DNA of 15,737 bases from Candidatus Iainarchaeum sp. (GTDB lineage Archaea > Iainarchaeota > Iainarchaeia > Iainarchaeales > JAXPJC01). A program made the translations under genes and the position numbers. Each line of letters opens with the position of its first letter. Positions within the stretch are counted from its first letter, which is position 1. The stretch lies in NCBI GenBank assembly GCA_018304445.1, contig JAGVWD010000005.1, forward strand, positions 1 to 15,737, written 5' to 3'. The notes beneath the pieces were generated by a model. The model had not been told where the DNA came from, did not search any database, and saw nothing but the letters and a program-made list of their open reading frames with translations. Below are positions 1-8,314 of this stretch, piece by piece.

Positions 1-567
1 TTCTCAAGGGTTGATACAATTGATAAAGAAGTGTTTGAATGGATGAAAAAGGCAGGCTGCGTGCGCGTCCTCATAGGGATTGAAAGCGGCTCGCAGCGCA
101 TTTTGGATTTCTACAAAAAAGGATATAAAACCGAAAATCTCAGGGAGAAAATAAAGATTGTAAAGGATTCCGGAATAGAGTCAACAGGCTTTTTTATGGT
201 AGCGCCTCAGGAATCAGAAGAGGACTTCAAAAAGAGCATCGAGCTTGCAAAATCCCTTGACCTTGATTTTGTGCTTGTTTCAAGCCTGATTCCATATCCC
301 GGCACAGAGCTCTTTGAGGGAATGAAGAAACAGGTTGAATTCTCACTCTTCCCTTATGAAAATAAATTTGTCGACAGCACTATTGACGGCAGATTGATTA
401 GAAGGGAGAAGGAATTCTACCGCGCCTTCTATTTCAGGCCCTCTTATGCGCTGCATGCGATAAAGTATTTTGCATCAAAGCCGGTTGAAAGCATCTCAAA
501 TGCCTTCAAGCTTGCCGCATATGTTATAAGCAAGCCAGCGGAAAAAACAAGGCAGGACTTTTATTAG
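1..567 (+). CDS. Radical SAM protein, C-terminal part (5' end outside window)
   Basis: The reading frame is open from base 1 to a TAG at 565-567, so the gene begins upstream of the window and its iron-sulfur cysteine motif is not visible. The first residues (RVDTID, then MKKAGC and IGIESGSQRIL) match the second half of a radical SAM barrel, where an arginine-rich strand and the GIESGS strand help bind S-adenosylmethionine. After it comes a typical LIPYPGTELFEGM stretch and about 80 further residues of accessory C-terminal region. The layout resembles the B12-binding radical SAM enzyme at 3287-4726, which has the corresponding GCYRVCVGLETGS and FQPYPLLDITKDM segments. The substrate cannot be told. 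It is followed after 8 bases by a methyltransferase and is probably co-transcribed with it. Family call is firm; function is unknown. Confidence 0.85.
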   Translation, partial: FSRVDTIDKEVFEWMKKAGCVRVLIGIESGSQRILDFYKKGYKTENLREKIKIVKDSGIESTGFFMVAPQESEEDFKKSIELAKSLDLDFVLVSSLIPYPGTELFEGMKKQVEFSLFPYENKFVDSTIDGRLIRREKEFYRAFYFRPSYALHAIKYFASKPVESISNAFKLAAYVISKPAEKTRQDFY

Positions 568-575
568 GGAAAAAC

Positions 576-1370
576 ATGAGCCTCAAGGAATTAGCCCCGA
601 GCTTCTACAACAGGATGAGCAATCTTGCGGAGGCCGCGGGCTCAGGCAAAAAGCTTCTTGAGATTGGCTGCTCCGACGGCCTATTGGAGGAGAAACTGCA
701 GAAAAAATTCACTTCGCTCACAGGAATAGACACAAACTCAAGCGACATTGAGATTGCGCGAAAGAGCGGAATAAAAAATGCGAAATTCCTTGTTGCAAAT
801 GCTGAAAAACTCCCTTTCAAAAGCAGCACATTCGACAAAATAATATGTTCCGAGGTTCTGGAGCATGTTGATGATGATGCAAAAGCAATAAGGGAAATGC
901 GCCGCGTGCTTAAGGGAAGCGGAGAGGCAATAATAACAGTCCCGCAGAAAAATTACCCCTTTACTTTCGATCCGATAAATGCCGTTCTTGAAACACTTTT
1001 CAGAAGGCATCTACCGCTCGGGGTCTATGGATACGGGGACAAGCGCGCTTATGGTTATGCGGAACTGAAAAAACTCTTTGAGAAAAACGGCTTTGAAATA
1101 ATTGAAATCAGGTTTCTGAGCCATTATCTCCTTGGATTGTGCGAGAATTACCTGAGCCAGATGCTCCAGCCGCTTGTAAAGACAGATTATTCCAACAAGG
1201 CAAAATTCGGAAAGGCGCCAGCAATAAGAAGGGACAAAAAGCCCCCCAAGGCGCTTGCAAGGATAAGGGATTTCATAATTTCCGCAGATGAGAAGCTTTT
1301 CAAAAACAGCAGAACAAGCATTGACATAATGATAATTGCAAGAAAGAAAAAATCCGGAGGAAAAAAATGA
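576..1370 (+). CDS. Class I SAM-dependent methyltransferase
   Basis: This is a 264-residue protein with a Rossmann-type methyltransferase core of the Methyltransf_11/25 group. Motif I is LLEIGCSDG (residues 27-35), the acidic residue closing strand 2 is in GID (Asp52), a NAEKLPF segment precedes strand 4 (FDKIICSEVLEHV, about 86-98), and a MRRVLKGSGEAIITVP strand-5 region follows. About 130 C-terminal residues, rich in Lys and Arg near the end, presumably define the substrate. The start at 576 is preceded by AGGGA overlapping the stop of the radical SAM gene. The 3' end overlaps the DUF2079 gene by ATGA. A methyltransferase between a radical SAM enzyme and a membrane protein would fit modification of a lipid or glycan, but this is inference; the sequence does not identify the substrate. 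Confidence 0.9.
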   Translation: MSLKELAPSFYNRMSNLAEAAGSGKKLLEIGCSDGLLEEKLQKKFTSLTGIDTNSSDIEIARKSGIKNAKFLVANAEKLPFKSSTFDKIICSEVLEHVDDDAKAIREMRRVLKGSGEAIITVPQKNYPFTFDPINAVLETLFRRHLPLGVYGYGDKRAYGYAELKKLFEKNGFEIIEIRFLSHYLLGLCENYLSQMLQPLVKTDYSNKAKFGKAPAIRRDKKPPKALARIRDFIISADEKLFKNSRTSIDIMIIARKKKSGGKK

Positions 1371-3193
1371 AAATTGGATTCCCCCTGCCCCTTGCGTTCA
1401 TTGTTGTGCTGCTTGCCTCAATTTCTGCGGGAATTTTCATAAAAAGCGCGCCCGCAGCTGATGCGCTTATTGCCTTCTCATTCTCAATTCCGGTTTTCCT
1501 TATTGCCTGGATTGCCTATTCGCATCTGATTTCAAAATCCGCAAACCAGGATTTCGGAGAAGCGCTTGTTAAGGACTCGCTTACTTTCCTCCCATTCATT
1601 ATCCTCCTCCTTGTTCTCATCAACCCCTTTTCCTCTATCCCTAATGACACAACAATGGGGCTCGGGATAAATATTGCGGGGCTTGCATACAATCTCTTCA
1701 CTAAATTATTGCTTGTAATTGCGCTCTCGCTGTTCGTTTTCCTGAAGGTTTTGATTTCCCTCGGGAAGATATTCGATTCAGGCAAATTTGCGGGCGCCAG
1801 GGAAATGAACTGGAAAATCCCATTAATTGCCGCAATTGCAATTTATTTCATTGTTTTCCTTGTGCTTTCCTACCTGCGCTATTTCACATTCAAGACCCCT
1901 GCCCCCGATTTGTGGATTTTCAACCAGGCGATGTGGAATACCCTGCACGGGAGTTTCATGGTAACTACTCGCACTCTTGAGCTTGGCAACCAGGTCCTGC
2001 TTGGGGACCATTTCTTCCTGATTCTGCTTTTCATCCTGCCGATTTATGCGCTGATGCAGAACGCACTGAGCCTTTACTTCATACAGACAGTTTTCATTTC
2101 ACTCGCAGCGCTTCCGATTTTCATGCTTGCAAGGAAGGTTCTCAACTGCAAATTTGCCGCATTTGCAATTGCAGTTTCCTATCTGCTCTATCCTGCGCTG
2201 CAGTTCATAAATCTCGCCGAATTCCAGGCAATGGCATTTGTGATTCCCCTGATGCTCTTTGCATTTTCGCTCGCGGTAAGGGAAACTGTTGCGGTTGTCG
2301 CATTCCTGCTTGGGATTTATGCGATTTTCGCAATGGGAAAAAAGAAAATTGGGGCGCTCATTTGTGTTGTTTCAATTGCATGGTTCCTGCTTGCGGTATT
2401 TGTTGCAATCCCCGCACTCGGAAGGCCCTACCAGTATATCGGGGGAACGCAAAACCCCTTCTTCCAGTTCGGGGATTCTCCCGGGGAAGTATTGGGAACA
2501 ATGATTTCAAACCCACTGCTTGTGATTAAGGAGGCGACAACGGCGCAGGACATCGGCTATTTGCTGCTGCTTTTCATCCCTGTCGCATTGCTTTCGCTTC
2601 TGAGCGGCGCAATTCTTATTCCCGCATCAACATTTGCCCTGAATCTCCTGAGCGCATTCCCCCAGCACGCAACCATTTATTTCCAGTACAATGCGGAATT
2701 GATTCCCTTTGTTTTCATCGCTGCGATTTTCGGCTACGCGCGCCTGAAAAAATTCCTGGGCAGATATTTCAATGCGGCGCATGCCTCGCGCGCAATCGCG
2801 CTTTCACTCCTCTCATTCAGCATTCTTTCTGCAATATTCTTCGGCCCAAGCCCTTTGGGCTTGCTTGATTTCGCGCCGAATGAAGCCTCATTCAATATTG
2901 AAAATTACACAATAACCCCGCACCACGTTCTGCTTCTGGATGCAATTTTAAAAATTCCCCAAGAGGCTGTTGTAAGCACGGATTCATTCCTTGCGGCGCA
3001 TCTTTCCAGCAGGCGCGAGGTCTACTATTTCCCCGAATACCTTGAAAGGGCGGATTACGTGCTTGTAGATACAACAATAAAGGCGCACGCGAGCGCGGGG
3101 AGCGCAAAGGAAAGGCTGCAGGAATTGCTGAATGATTCAAATTACAAAGTGCTTGTGAATGAGGATGGGATTATCCTGCTCAGGAAGGCATAA
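1367..3193 (+). CDS. DUF2079 family polytopic membrane protein
   Basis: This 608-residue protein has roughly a dozen hydrophobic segments by eye. It carries the DUF2079 hallmarks in order: a DLWIFNQAMWNTLHG block (about residues 180-195), a GDHFFLILLFILPIYAL block, a YLLYPALQFINLAEFQ block, and a WFLLAVFVAIPALG segment. The last 100 or so residues form a soluble domain (TDSFLAAHLSSRREVYYFPEYLERADYVLVDTTI) that such proteins place outside the membrane. DUF2079 is, as far as I recall, grouped with the GT-C membrane glycosyltransferases, so a role in cell-surface sugar transfer is possible but unproven. The start codon overlaps the upstream stop (ATGA) and has a strong Shine-Dalgarno GGAGG at 1356-1360. 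Compared with my memory of the family, the stretch after the FQA motif looks about 20 residues short. Family call is good; function is inferred. Confidence 0.85.
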   Translation: MKIGFPLPLAFIVVLLASISAGIFIKSAPAADALIAFSFSIPVFLIAWIAYSHLISKSANQDFGEALVKDSLTFLPFIILLLVLINPFSSIPNDTTMGLGINIAGLAYNLFTKLLLVIALSLFVFLKVLISLGKIFDSGKFAGAREMNWKIPLIAAIAIYFIVFLVLSYLRYFTFKTPAPDLWIFNQAMWNTLHGSFMVTTRTLELGNQVLLGDHFFLILLFILPIYALMQNALSLYFIQTVFISLAALPIFMLARKVLNCKFAAFAIAVSYLLYPALQFINLAEFQAMAFVIPLMLFAFSLAVRETVAVVAFLLGIYAIFAMGKKKIGALICVVSIAWFLLAVFVAIPALGRPYQYIGGTQNPFFQFGDSPGEVLGTMISNPLLVIKEATTAQDIGYLLLLFIPVALLSLLSGAILIPASTFALNLLSAFPQHATIYFQYNAELIPFVFIAAIFGYARLKKFLGRYFNAAHASRAIALSLLSFSILSAIFFGPSPLGLLDFAPNEASFNIENYTITPHHVLLLDAILKIPQEAVVSTDSFLAAHLSSRREVYYFPEYLERADYVLVDTTIKAHASAGSAKERLQELLNDSNYKVLVNEDGIILLRKA

Positions 3194-3196
3194 AAA

Positions 3197-3245
3197 GTGA
3201 AATTGCATTCACGGATTTGATGATTGTATTAGATTGTTTTGATTT
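3197..3245 (+). terminator. Possible terminator: small hairpin then T-rich tract
   Basis: Directly after the DUF2079 stop codon a weak hairpin can form (GTGAA at 3197-3201 with TTCAC at 3208-3212). A T-rich stretch follows up to about 3245. Archaeal termination mainly needs T-rich runs, so this could end the first operon. The stem is only 5 bp and the T runs are broken, so support is weak. Confidence 0.25.
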
Positions 3246-3250
3246 AAAAA
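3241..3250 (+). promoter_or_regulatory. Putative archaeal TATA box for the radical SAM operon
   Basis: GATTTAAAAA lies 37-46 bases upstream of the ATG at 3287. That would place the transcript start near 3270-3275 and leave a short leader holding the GGTG ribosome site at 3275-3278. It lies in one of the few non-coding gaps (3194-3286). Confidence 0.45.
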
Positions 3251-3286
3251 CATTTGTTGGATAAATAACATACTGGTGTGGTAAAA

Positions 3287-4726
3287 ATGGTGAAAGTCGC
3301 GTTTGTGCAGAAGACATTTTACTCCTATTTCGGCACAATGTCAATTTCCGCAGTACTTAAAAAGAACGGCCATGAAACTGAGCTGTTCATGGAGTTCCAT
3401 GAGAAGGACATTGCTGATGCGATAAAGAATTCAAGGCCGGATGTTGTTGCGTTTTCCTGCCTCACAGCCACAGGGGAGTTTGAATGGGCGGTTGAAACCG
3501 CAAGGAAACTCAAGGCCGAACTTCCGAATGTTCCGATAGTTTTCGGGAGCATCCACCCGACATTATTCCCTGAAAAAACAATAAATGAAAATGATGTTGA
3601 TATAATCTGCGTTGGGGAGGGCGAAATCCCCATGCTTGAACTGTGCAGCAAACTCGCGAAAAAGCCAGGCGTTTCGAACATTCCCACGAACATTCCCGGC
3701 CTCTGGGTGAAAAAGAATGGCAAAATCTACAAGAACGGAGTTGGAGAGCTTGTTGAGGATTTGGACTCGCTTCCATTTGCAGACCGCGCATTGTATGACA
3801 AATACCACTATTTTGACAATGCAACCTCAATTGATGCCCTTGCTGGAAGGAACTGCCCCTTCAACTGCAGCTTCTGCTACAGCCATGTCTTCAGGGAGAT
3901 GTACAAGGGAAAGGGAAAATTCGTAAGGAAGCGTAGCGTTGCAAATGTAATTGAGGAGCTTGAGGAGGTAAAGGCAAAATACAGCCCGAAATTCTTCACA
4001 TTTGTTGATGAGCTTTTCACGCTTGAAAAAACCTGGCTCTATGATTTCCTTGCCCAATATAAAAAGCGCATTGGAATCCCCTTCATATGCAGCGTCAGGC
4101 TTGATTTGCTTACGGATGAAATGGTGCTTAATCTGAAAAACGCTGGCTGCTACAGGGTATGCGTCGGCCTTGAAACAGGGAGCGAGGGACTGCGCAACGG
4201 CATTCTGAGAAAGAACATCCCGAATGCAAAATTAATAGAATCCGCAAAGCTCCTGAAGAAGCACAAGCTCAAATTCCTCACAACAAATATGCTCGGCCTT
4301 CCCGGGGAAACGCTTGAGCAGGGCTTTGAGACTGTAAAACTAAACCAGCAGATCGGAACGGATTTTGTCTGGTGCTCTGTGTTCCAGCCCTATCCGCTTC
4401 TGGACATTACAAAAGACATGATTGAGAAGAAGATTATTCCCGATGCGGATCCCTCCTGCTTTCCCACAACTTACTTCACAAGAAGCCTTCTCAAGCAGAA
4501 GGACATTGAGAAGTTAGTAAATTTGCACAAGTTTTTCTATGTTGCGGTCAAGTTCCCCCTCACAACACCGATAATAAGGCAGCTCATAAAACTGCCAAGC
4601 AACAAGCTCTTTGACTGGGTATTCATACTGAGCTTCGGCTATTTCCAAATGTCCTATTATCACAGGTCCCCCCTGCAAGTTTTGAGGATGGGCCTGAGCA
4701 ACCTTAAAATATTCTCGGAGAAATAA
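3287..4726 (+). CDS. B12-binding-domain radical SAM protein
   Basis: This is a 479-residue, two-domain enzyme. The N-terminal ~130 residues form a Rossmann-like B12-binding-type domain (SRPDVVAFSCLT, then VPIVFGSIHPTLFPE and DIICVGEGE). I see no DxHxxG cobalamin-histidine motif, as in many BchE/P-methylase-like relatives. The radical SAM domain has its cluster motif in NCPFNCSFC (Cys190, Cys194 and Cys197 counted from this ATG), followed by KFFTFVDELFT and GCYRVCVGLETGS. The chosen ATG has a GGTG ribosome site 8 bases upstream; an in-frame GTG at 3278 is the alternative and would add three residues. The stop directly abuts the next ATG (TAAATG), so it is co-transcribed with the nucleotide-sugar dehydrogenase. 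It may act in glycan or lipid modification, but the reaction cannot be read from sequence. Confidence 0.88.
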   Translation: MVKVAFVQKTFYSYFGTMSISAVLKKNGHETELFMEFHEKDIADAIKNSRPDVVAFSCLTATGEFEWAVETARKLKAELPNVPIVFGSIHPTLFPEKTINENDVDIICVGEGEIPMLELCSKLAKKPGVSNIPTNIPGLWVKKNGKIYKNGVGELVEDLDSLPFADRALYDKYHYFDNATSIDALAGRNCPFNCSFCYSHVFREMYKGKGKFVRKRSVANVIEELEEVKAKYSPKFFTFVDELFTLEKTWLYDFLAQYKKRIGIPFICSVRLDLLTDEMVLNLKNAGCYRVCVGLETGSEGLRNGILRKNIPNAKLIESAKLLKKHKLKFLTTNMLGLPGETLEQGFETVKLNQQIGTDFVWCSVFQPYPLLDITKDMIEKKIIPDADPSCFPTTYFTRSLLKQKDIEKLVNLHKFFYVAVKFPLTTPIIRQLIKLPSNKLFDWVFILSFGYFQMSYYHRSPLQVLRMGLSNLKIFSEK

Positions 4727-6013
4727 ATGGCGAAGCAGACCGTTGCAATAATCGGCCTAGGCTATGTCGGCCTGCCCCTTGCCTGCTTATGCGCCAGGCG
4801 CGGCATGAAGGTTTACGGATTTGATATAGATGAAGCAATTGTAAAAGCCACAAATTCGGGGAAAAGCCACATTGCTGATGCCTCTCTTGCAAAACAGGTA
4901 AAATCCCTCAAGGGCAAAATAATTGCAACTGCAAATCCGAAAGAGGCGCTTGCAGATGCGGACATCATTGTTGTGTGCGTTCCCACTCCGATTGATGAGA
5001 ACAAGCTTCCGGATTTGAAGCCCTTGGAAGGCGCATGCAAATCAATTGCGCAGCACATCCGCAAAGGCCAGCTGATAATTATTGAATCCACAATCTACCC
5101 TGGAACAGTAAGGGAAATTGTAAGGCCGATTCTGGAAAAATCCGGCTTAATCTCAGAAAAGGACTTTTATCTTGCGCACTGCCCGGAGCGCATTGACCCG
5201 GGAAACAAGAAATGGATTCTGGAGAACATTCCGCGCGTTCTGGGCGGTTTGGGCGAGAAAGGAACAAAAATCGCTGAAAAATTCTACAAATCAATTCTCA
5301 AATCAAATGTCCTTGTTCTAAGCTCCATTGAGTGCGCAGAAGCTGTGAAAGTTGTTGAAAACACCTTCCGCGATGTGAATATCGCATTTGTGAATGAGCT
5401 TGCAAAATCCTTTGACAAATTGGGGATTGATGTTCTGGAAGTAATAAAGGGCGCAGGCACCAAGCCCTTCGGATATATGCCCTTTTACCCGGGCCCAGGA
5501 GTGGGAGGGCATTGCATAAGCGTTGACCCTTATTATTTGATTGAAAGGGCCAAACAGAAGGGATTTGAGCACGAGTTCCTGATGCTTGCAAGAAAAATAA
5601 ACGACTCAATGGCCGAGCATGTTGTTTCGCTTGCAGAAAGCGCGCTGGCACAAATAAATAAAAATCTCCAAAATTCAAGCATTGCGCTCCTGGGCCTTGC
5701 CTACAAGGCAGACGTTGATGACATGCGCGAAAGCCCGGCCCTTCACATTCTGCAGCTGCTAAAATCAAAGGGCGCAAACCCGAAGGTATTTGACCCGCAC
5801 ATAATGGAAAAAAGCAATGTTCCCTCGCTTGATGATGCGATTAAAAATGCGGACTGCATAATCCTTGCAACACACCATAAGGAATTTGTTTCTGCGCTTA
5901 CTGCAAAAAAGCTCAAATCAATGAATGTAAAGGCAATAATTGATGCGCGCAACTGCCTCGACAAGGAAGCAATAGCCGCAGCAGGCATAATCTACAAGGG
6001 GATTGGCCATTAA
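4727..6013 (+). CDS. Nucleotide sugar (UDP-HexNAc) 6-dehydrogenase, WbpA/WecC group
   Basis: This 428-residue enzyme should oxidise a UDP-N-acetylhexosamine at C6 to the uronic acid using two NAD+. The NAD site is GLGYVGLP (residues 10-17). The substrate and catalytic motifs are all present: VPTPID (85-90), ESTIYPGT (120-127), HCPERIDPG with Glu154, EAVKVVENTFRDVNIAF with Lys208 and Asn212, and the catalytic Cys263 in GPGVGGHCISVDPYY. A C-terminal UDPG_MGDP_dh_C domain (ALLGLAYKADVDDMRESPA) follows. The HCPERIDPGNKKW form points to the UDP-GlcNAc or UDP-ManNAc group rather than UDP-glucose dehydrogenase. The ATG abuts the upstream stop and has GGAG at 4717-4720. With the phosphatase and flippase after it, it likely supplies an acidic sugar for a surface glycan. 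The exact sugar is uncertain. Confidence 0.93.
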   Translation: MAKQTVAIIGLGYVGLPLACLCARRGMKVYGFDIDEAIVKATNSGKSHIADASLAKQVKSLKGKIIATANPKEALADADIIVVCVPTPIDENKLPDLKPLEGACKSIAQHIRKGQLIIIESTIYPGTVREIVRPILEKSGLISEKDFYLAHCPERIDPGNKKWILENIPRVLGGLGEKGTKIAEKFYKSILKSNVLVLSSIECAEAVKVVENTFRDVNIAFVNELAKSFDKLGIDVLEVIKGAGTKPFGYMPFYPGPGVGGHCISVDPYYLIERAKQKGFEHEFLMLARKINDSMAEHVVSLAESALAQINKNLQNSSIALLGLAYKADVDDMRESPALHILQLLKSKGANPKVFDPHIMEKSNVPSLDDAIKNADCIILATHHKEFVSALTAKKLKSMNVKAIIDARNCLDKEAIAAAGIIYKGIGH

Positions 6014-6041
6014 CATAACTGGGATCAGAATGTGATGCAAA

Positions 6042-6848
6042 ATGAATGCCATGGAAAGCACAATAAAAAAATCGCTCAGGGCTTCTGGAAAAATATTGAT
6101 GAAAAGTTTCGGCAAGATCCAGAAGTATAGCGTAAAGGAAAACCAGAGCAGCATTGTAACCAAAGCGGATTTGGCATCAGAAAAAGCAATAGTGAAGATT
6201 ATACAAAAAGAGTTTCCCAAGCACAACATTATTGCGGAAGAAACGGGATTCAAATCAAACAACTCCGAATACACATGGATTGTTGACCCTTTGGACGGAA
6301 CATCAAATTTCGCCTCAGGGATTCCTTGGTTCGGCATTTTTATTGCATTGCTGAAGGCTTCAAAGCCAATTGCATCGGGAATCTATCTTCCATTCTATGA
6401 TTTGATGTATTTTGCAGAAAAAGGCAAAGGTGCAACAAGAAATGGCAGAAGAATATTGGTCTCAAAAGAAAAAGCCATTAAAAATGTTTTGCTGAGCTAT
6501 TCTCTTGACTATTCGGAAGACCCAAGCAAAACCGAAAATGAAGTGAAAATTATCAAATTGCTTGTTCAGAATACCAGAAATTTAAGAGCCACAAACAGCG
6601 CAATAGATTATTGCTATGCCGCGGACGGCAGGCTCGGGGGCTGCATAAATCAAACTTCAAAAATCTGGGATGTTGTCGCGCCATATTTGATTATCAAGGA
6701 AGCAGGCGGAATTGTTACAGACATCTATGGAAATGACATGGAATTTTCAGCCGACAAAGGCAATTACCTCAGGAACTTCACAATAGTTGCTTCCAATAAA
6801 TATCTGCGCCCCGAAATTATGAACATTATAAGGCAGGTCATGCCATAG
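6042..6848 (+). CDS. Inositol monophosphatase family phosphatase
   Basis: This 268-residue Mg2+-dependent phosphatase has the full IMPase signature: Glu66/Glu67 in IIAEETGF, the metal-binding DPLDGTSNF (residues 82-90, with Asp82 and Asp85), and the second signature WDVVAPYLIIKEAGG with Asp209. Archaeal relatives act on inositol phosphate, on fructose-1,6-bisphosphate, or on 3'-phosphoadenosine-5'-phosphate and related nucleotides; residues alone do not decide. Position between a sugar dehydrogenase and a flippase suggests a sugar phosphate, while a sulfur operon close by makes a PAP-type substrate worth considering. The start at 6042 has GTGATG a few bases upstream; ATG at 6051 is an alternative. 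By eye the gene is more AT-rich than its neighbours. Confidence 0.92.
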   Translation: MNAMESTIKKSLRASGKILMKSFGKIQKYSVKENQSSIVTKADLASEKAIVKIIQKEFPKHNIIAEETGFKSNNSEYTWIVDPLDGTSNFASGIPWFGIFIALLKASKPIASGIYLPFYDLMYFAEKGKGATRNGRRILVSKEKAIKNVLLSYSLDYSEDPSKTENEVKIIKLLVQNTRNLRATNSAIDYCYAADGRLGGCINQTSKIWDVVAPYLIIKEAGGIVTDIYGNDMEFSADKGNYLRNFTIVASNKYLRPEIMNIIRQVMP

Positions 6849-6871
6849 CTGCAGAAGGATTGGTCATTAAA

Positions 6872-8314
6872 ATGTCCAGCATTGAAAAAGGCACCCTTTA
6901 TGTTGTGATTTCAAGGCTTTATTTCTTCCTGATAGGCTATATAATTTACATTGCGCTCGCGCGTTTTCTCTTAACTCCTGAGCAGTTCGGGAATTATGCG
7001 ATTGTGATTGCGCTTGTTTCAATCATTGTTGCAGTCCTTGCATCGGGAATAGAGCAGAGCATCTCAAAATTTGTTGCAGAGAAGCATGAGCTCGCATACG
7101 CAATAAAGAGAAAGGCGCTCGTTGCGCTCGGCGCAATTTCCCTTGCCGCATCAATTGCGTTTTTCCTGCTTGCAAAGCCAATTGCATTCCTGCTTAATGA
7201 TTTAAGCCTTGCCCCGCTTATTGAAATTTCAGCGGCCTCAATATTCTTGTTTTCCATTTACTCAGTGTGCACAGGCTGCCTGAACGGGCTGAAGGATTTT
7301 GGGAAGTATTCCCTCATGGCAATAATCTACAATACCTTCAAGGCCCTCTTCATTCTCGGATTCGCATTTATTGGATACGGATTATTCGGCGCAATAACGG
7401 GCTATGTTGTCGCGGCATTCTTCGCATTGGTTGCGGCGCTGCTAATTGCAAGGTTTGAGAAAAAGGAAATGCCGTTCGCATTTTCAAAACTGCTTAAATT
7501 CGCATTGCCGGTTACAATGTTTGCTGCAGTGATAAATTTATGGACGGACATTGATTTGTTTGCTGTGAAGGCCTTTTCTCCAGTTGCGGAAGCCGCGCTT
7601 CTTTCGGGCTATTATGCCGCTGCAACCACAATCTCAAAGCTTCCCCAGATGATTGTTGTTGCGTTTGCGGCAGTCCTTTTCCCGCTGGTTTCAGGCGCTT
7701 CGGCGCAGAATGATGCAAGAAAGGCAAAATTCTATATCTCAAGCGCGCTGCGCTATTCCCTCCTTGTTTTAGTGCCAATTGTTTTCCTGTTTTCCTCAAC
7801 AGCGGAGCAGCTGATTGTGCTTGTTTACTCCGCAAAATATGCGCAAGGCGCAATCGCCCTGCAGATTCTTCCATTTGCAATCGCCTTCTTCTCCTTGTTC
7901 CTTGTGCTTGCCACATCAATAATGAGTTCCGGGAAGCCAAAAATCGCAACAGGCATTGCAGCATTAATGCTCGCGCTCGGCTTTGCCCTGAATTATGCGT
8001 TCATTCCGGTTTACGGGATTGCGGGCGCCGCATTCGCAGCGCTGATTTCAATGTTCTTGGGCTTCTGCATTGCAGCAGTTTGCATATGCAAGGAATTCGG
8101 GGTTTTAATGAGCGCAATTTCCGCTGCAAAAATAATTGTTGCAGGAATTATTGTTTATGCGCTTTCAATTTCATTTGAAGTTTCAGGCATGCTTCTTGTT
8201 GCAAAATACCTCGCGCTTGTTGCGCTTTATGCAGCAATCCTCTTTGCAATAAGGGAAATAAATGCGCAGGACAGGGCAGTCCTGTTTAATATGCTCCGCA
8301 GGAAAGCGCATTAA
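6872..8314 (+). CDS. Polysaccharide/oligosaccharide flippase (Wzx/MATE-like, MOP superfamily)
   Basis: This ~480-residue protein is almost wholly hydrophobic, with about 12-14 membrane segments by eye. The N-terminal pattern (a leading helix, then ALARFLLTPEQFGNYAIVIALVSIIVAVLASGIEQSISKFVA) is typical of archaeal lipid-linked oligosaccharide flippases. The mid-region (FSKLLKFALPVTMFAAVINLWTDIDLF, ~215-240) and LPFAIAFFSLFLVLATSIMSSGKPK fit the same family. It would move lipid-linked sugar chains across the membrane. The ATG at 6872 is preferred because the homologous core begins right after it; TTG at 6860 in frame would add four residues. Its TAA shares the bases TTAA (8311-8314) with the stop of the convergent permease gene. 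It is the last gene of the plus-strand glycan run. Confidence 0.88.
   Translation: MSSIEKGTLYVVISRLYFFLIGYIIYIALARFLLTPEQFGNYAIVIALVSIIVAVLASGIEQSISKFVAEKHELAYAIKRKALVALGAISLAASIAFFLLAKPIAFLLNDLSLAPLIEISAASIFLFSIYSVCTGCLNGLKDFGKYSLMAIIYNTFKALFILGFAFIGYGLFGAITGYVVAAFFALVAALLIARFEKKEMPFAFSKLLKFALPVTMFAAVINLWTDIDLFAVKAFSPVAEAALLSGYYAAATTISKLPQMIVVAFAAVLFPLVSGASAQNDARKAKFYISSALRYSLLVLVPIVFLFSSTAEQLIVLVYSAKYAQGAIALQILPFAIAFFSLFLVLATSIMSSGKPKIATGIAALMLALGFALNYAFIPVYGIAGAAFAALISMFLGFCIAAVCICKEFGVLMSAISAAKIIVAGIIVYALSISFEVSGMLLVAKYLALVALYAAILFAIREINAQDRAVLFNMLRRKAH

Noticed and set aside
5298..5777. 159-codon open frame on the minus strand
   Set aside because: It lies fully inside the dehydrogenase gene, has no family resemblance and a Pro/Arg/Gln-rich composition typical of an antisense shadow.
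8311..8314. TTAA serving as both stop codons of convergent flippase and permease genes
   Set aside because: A compact-genome curiosity; such palindromic stop overlaps arise easily and need no special explanation.
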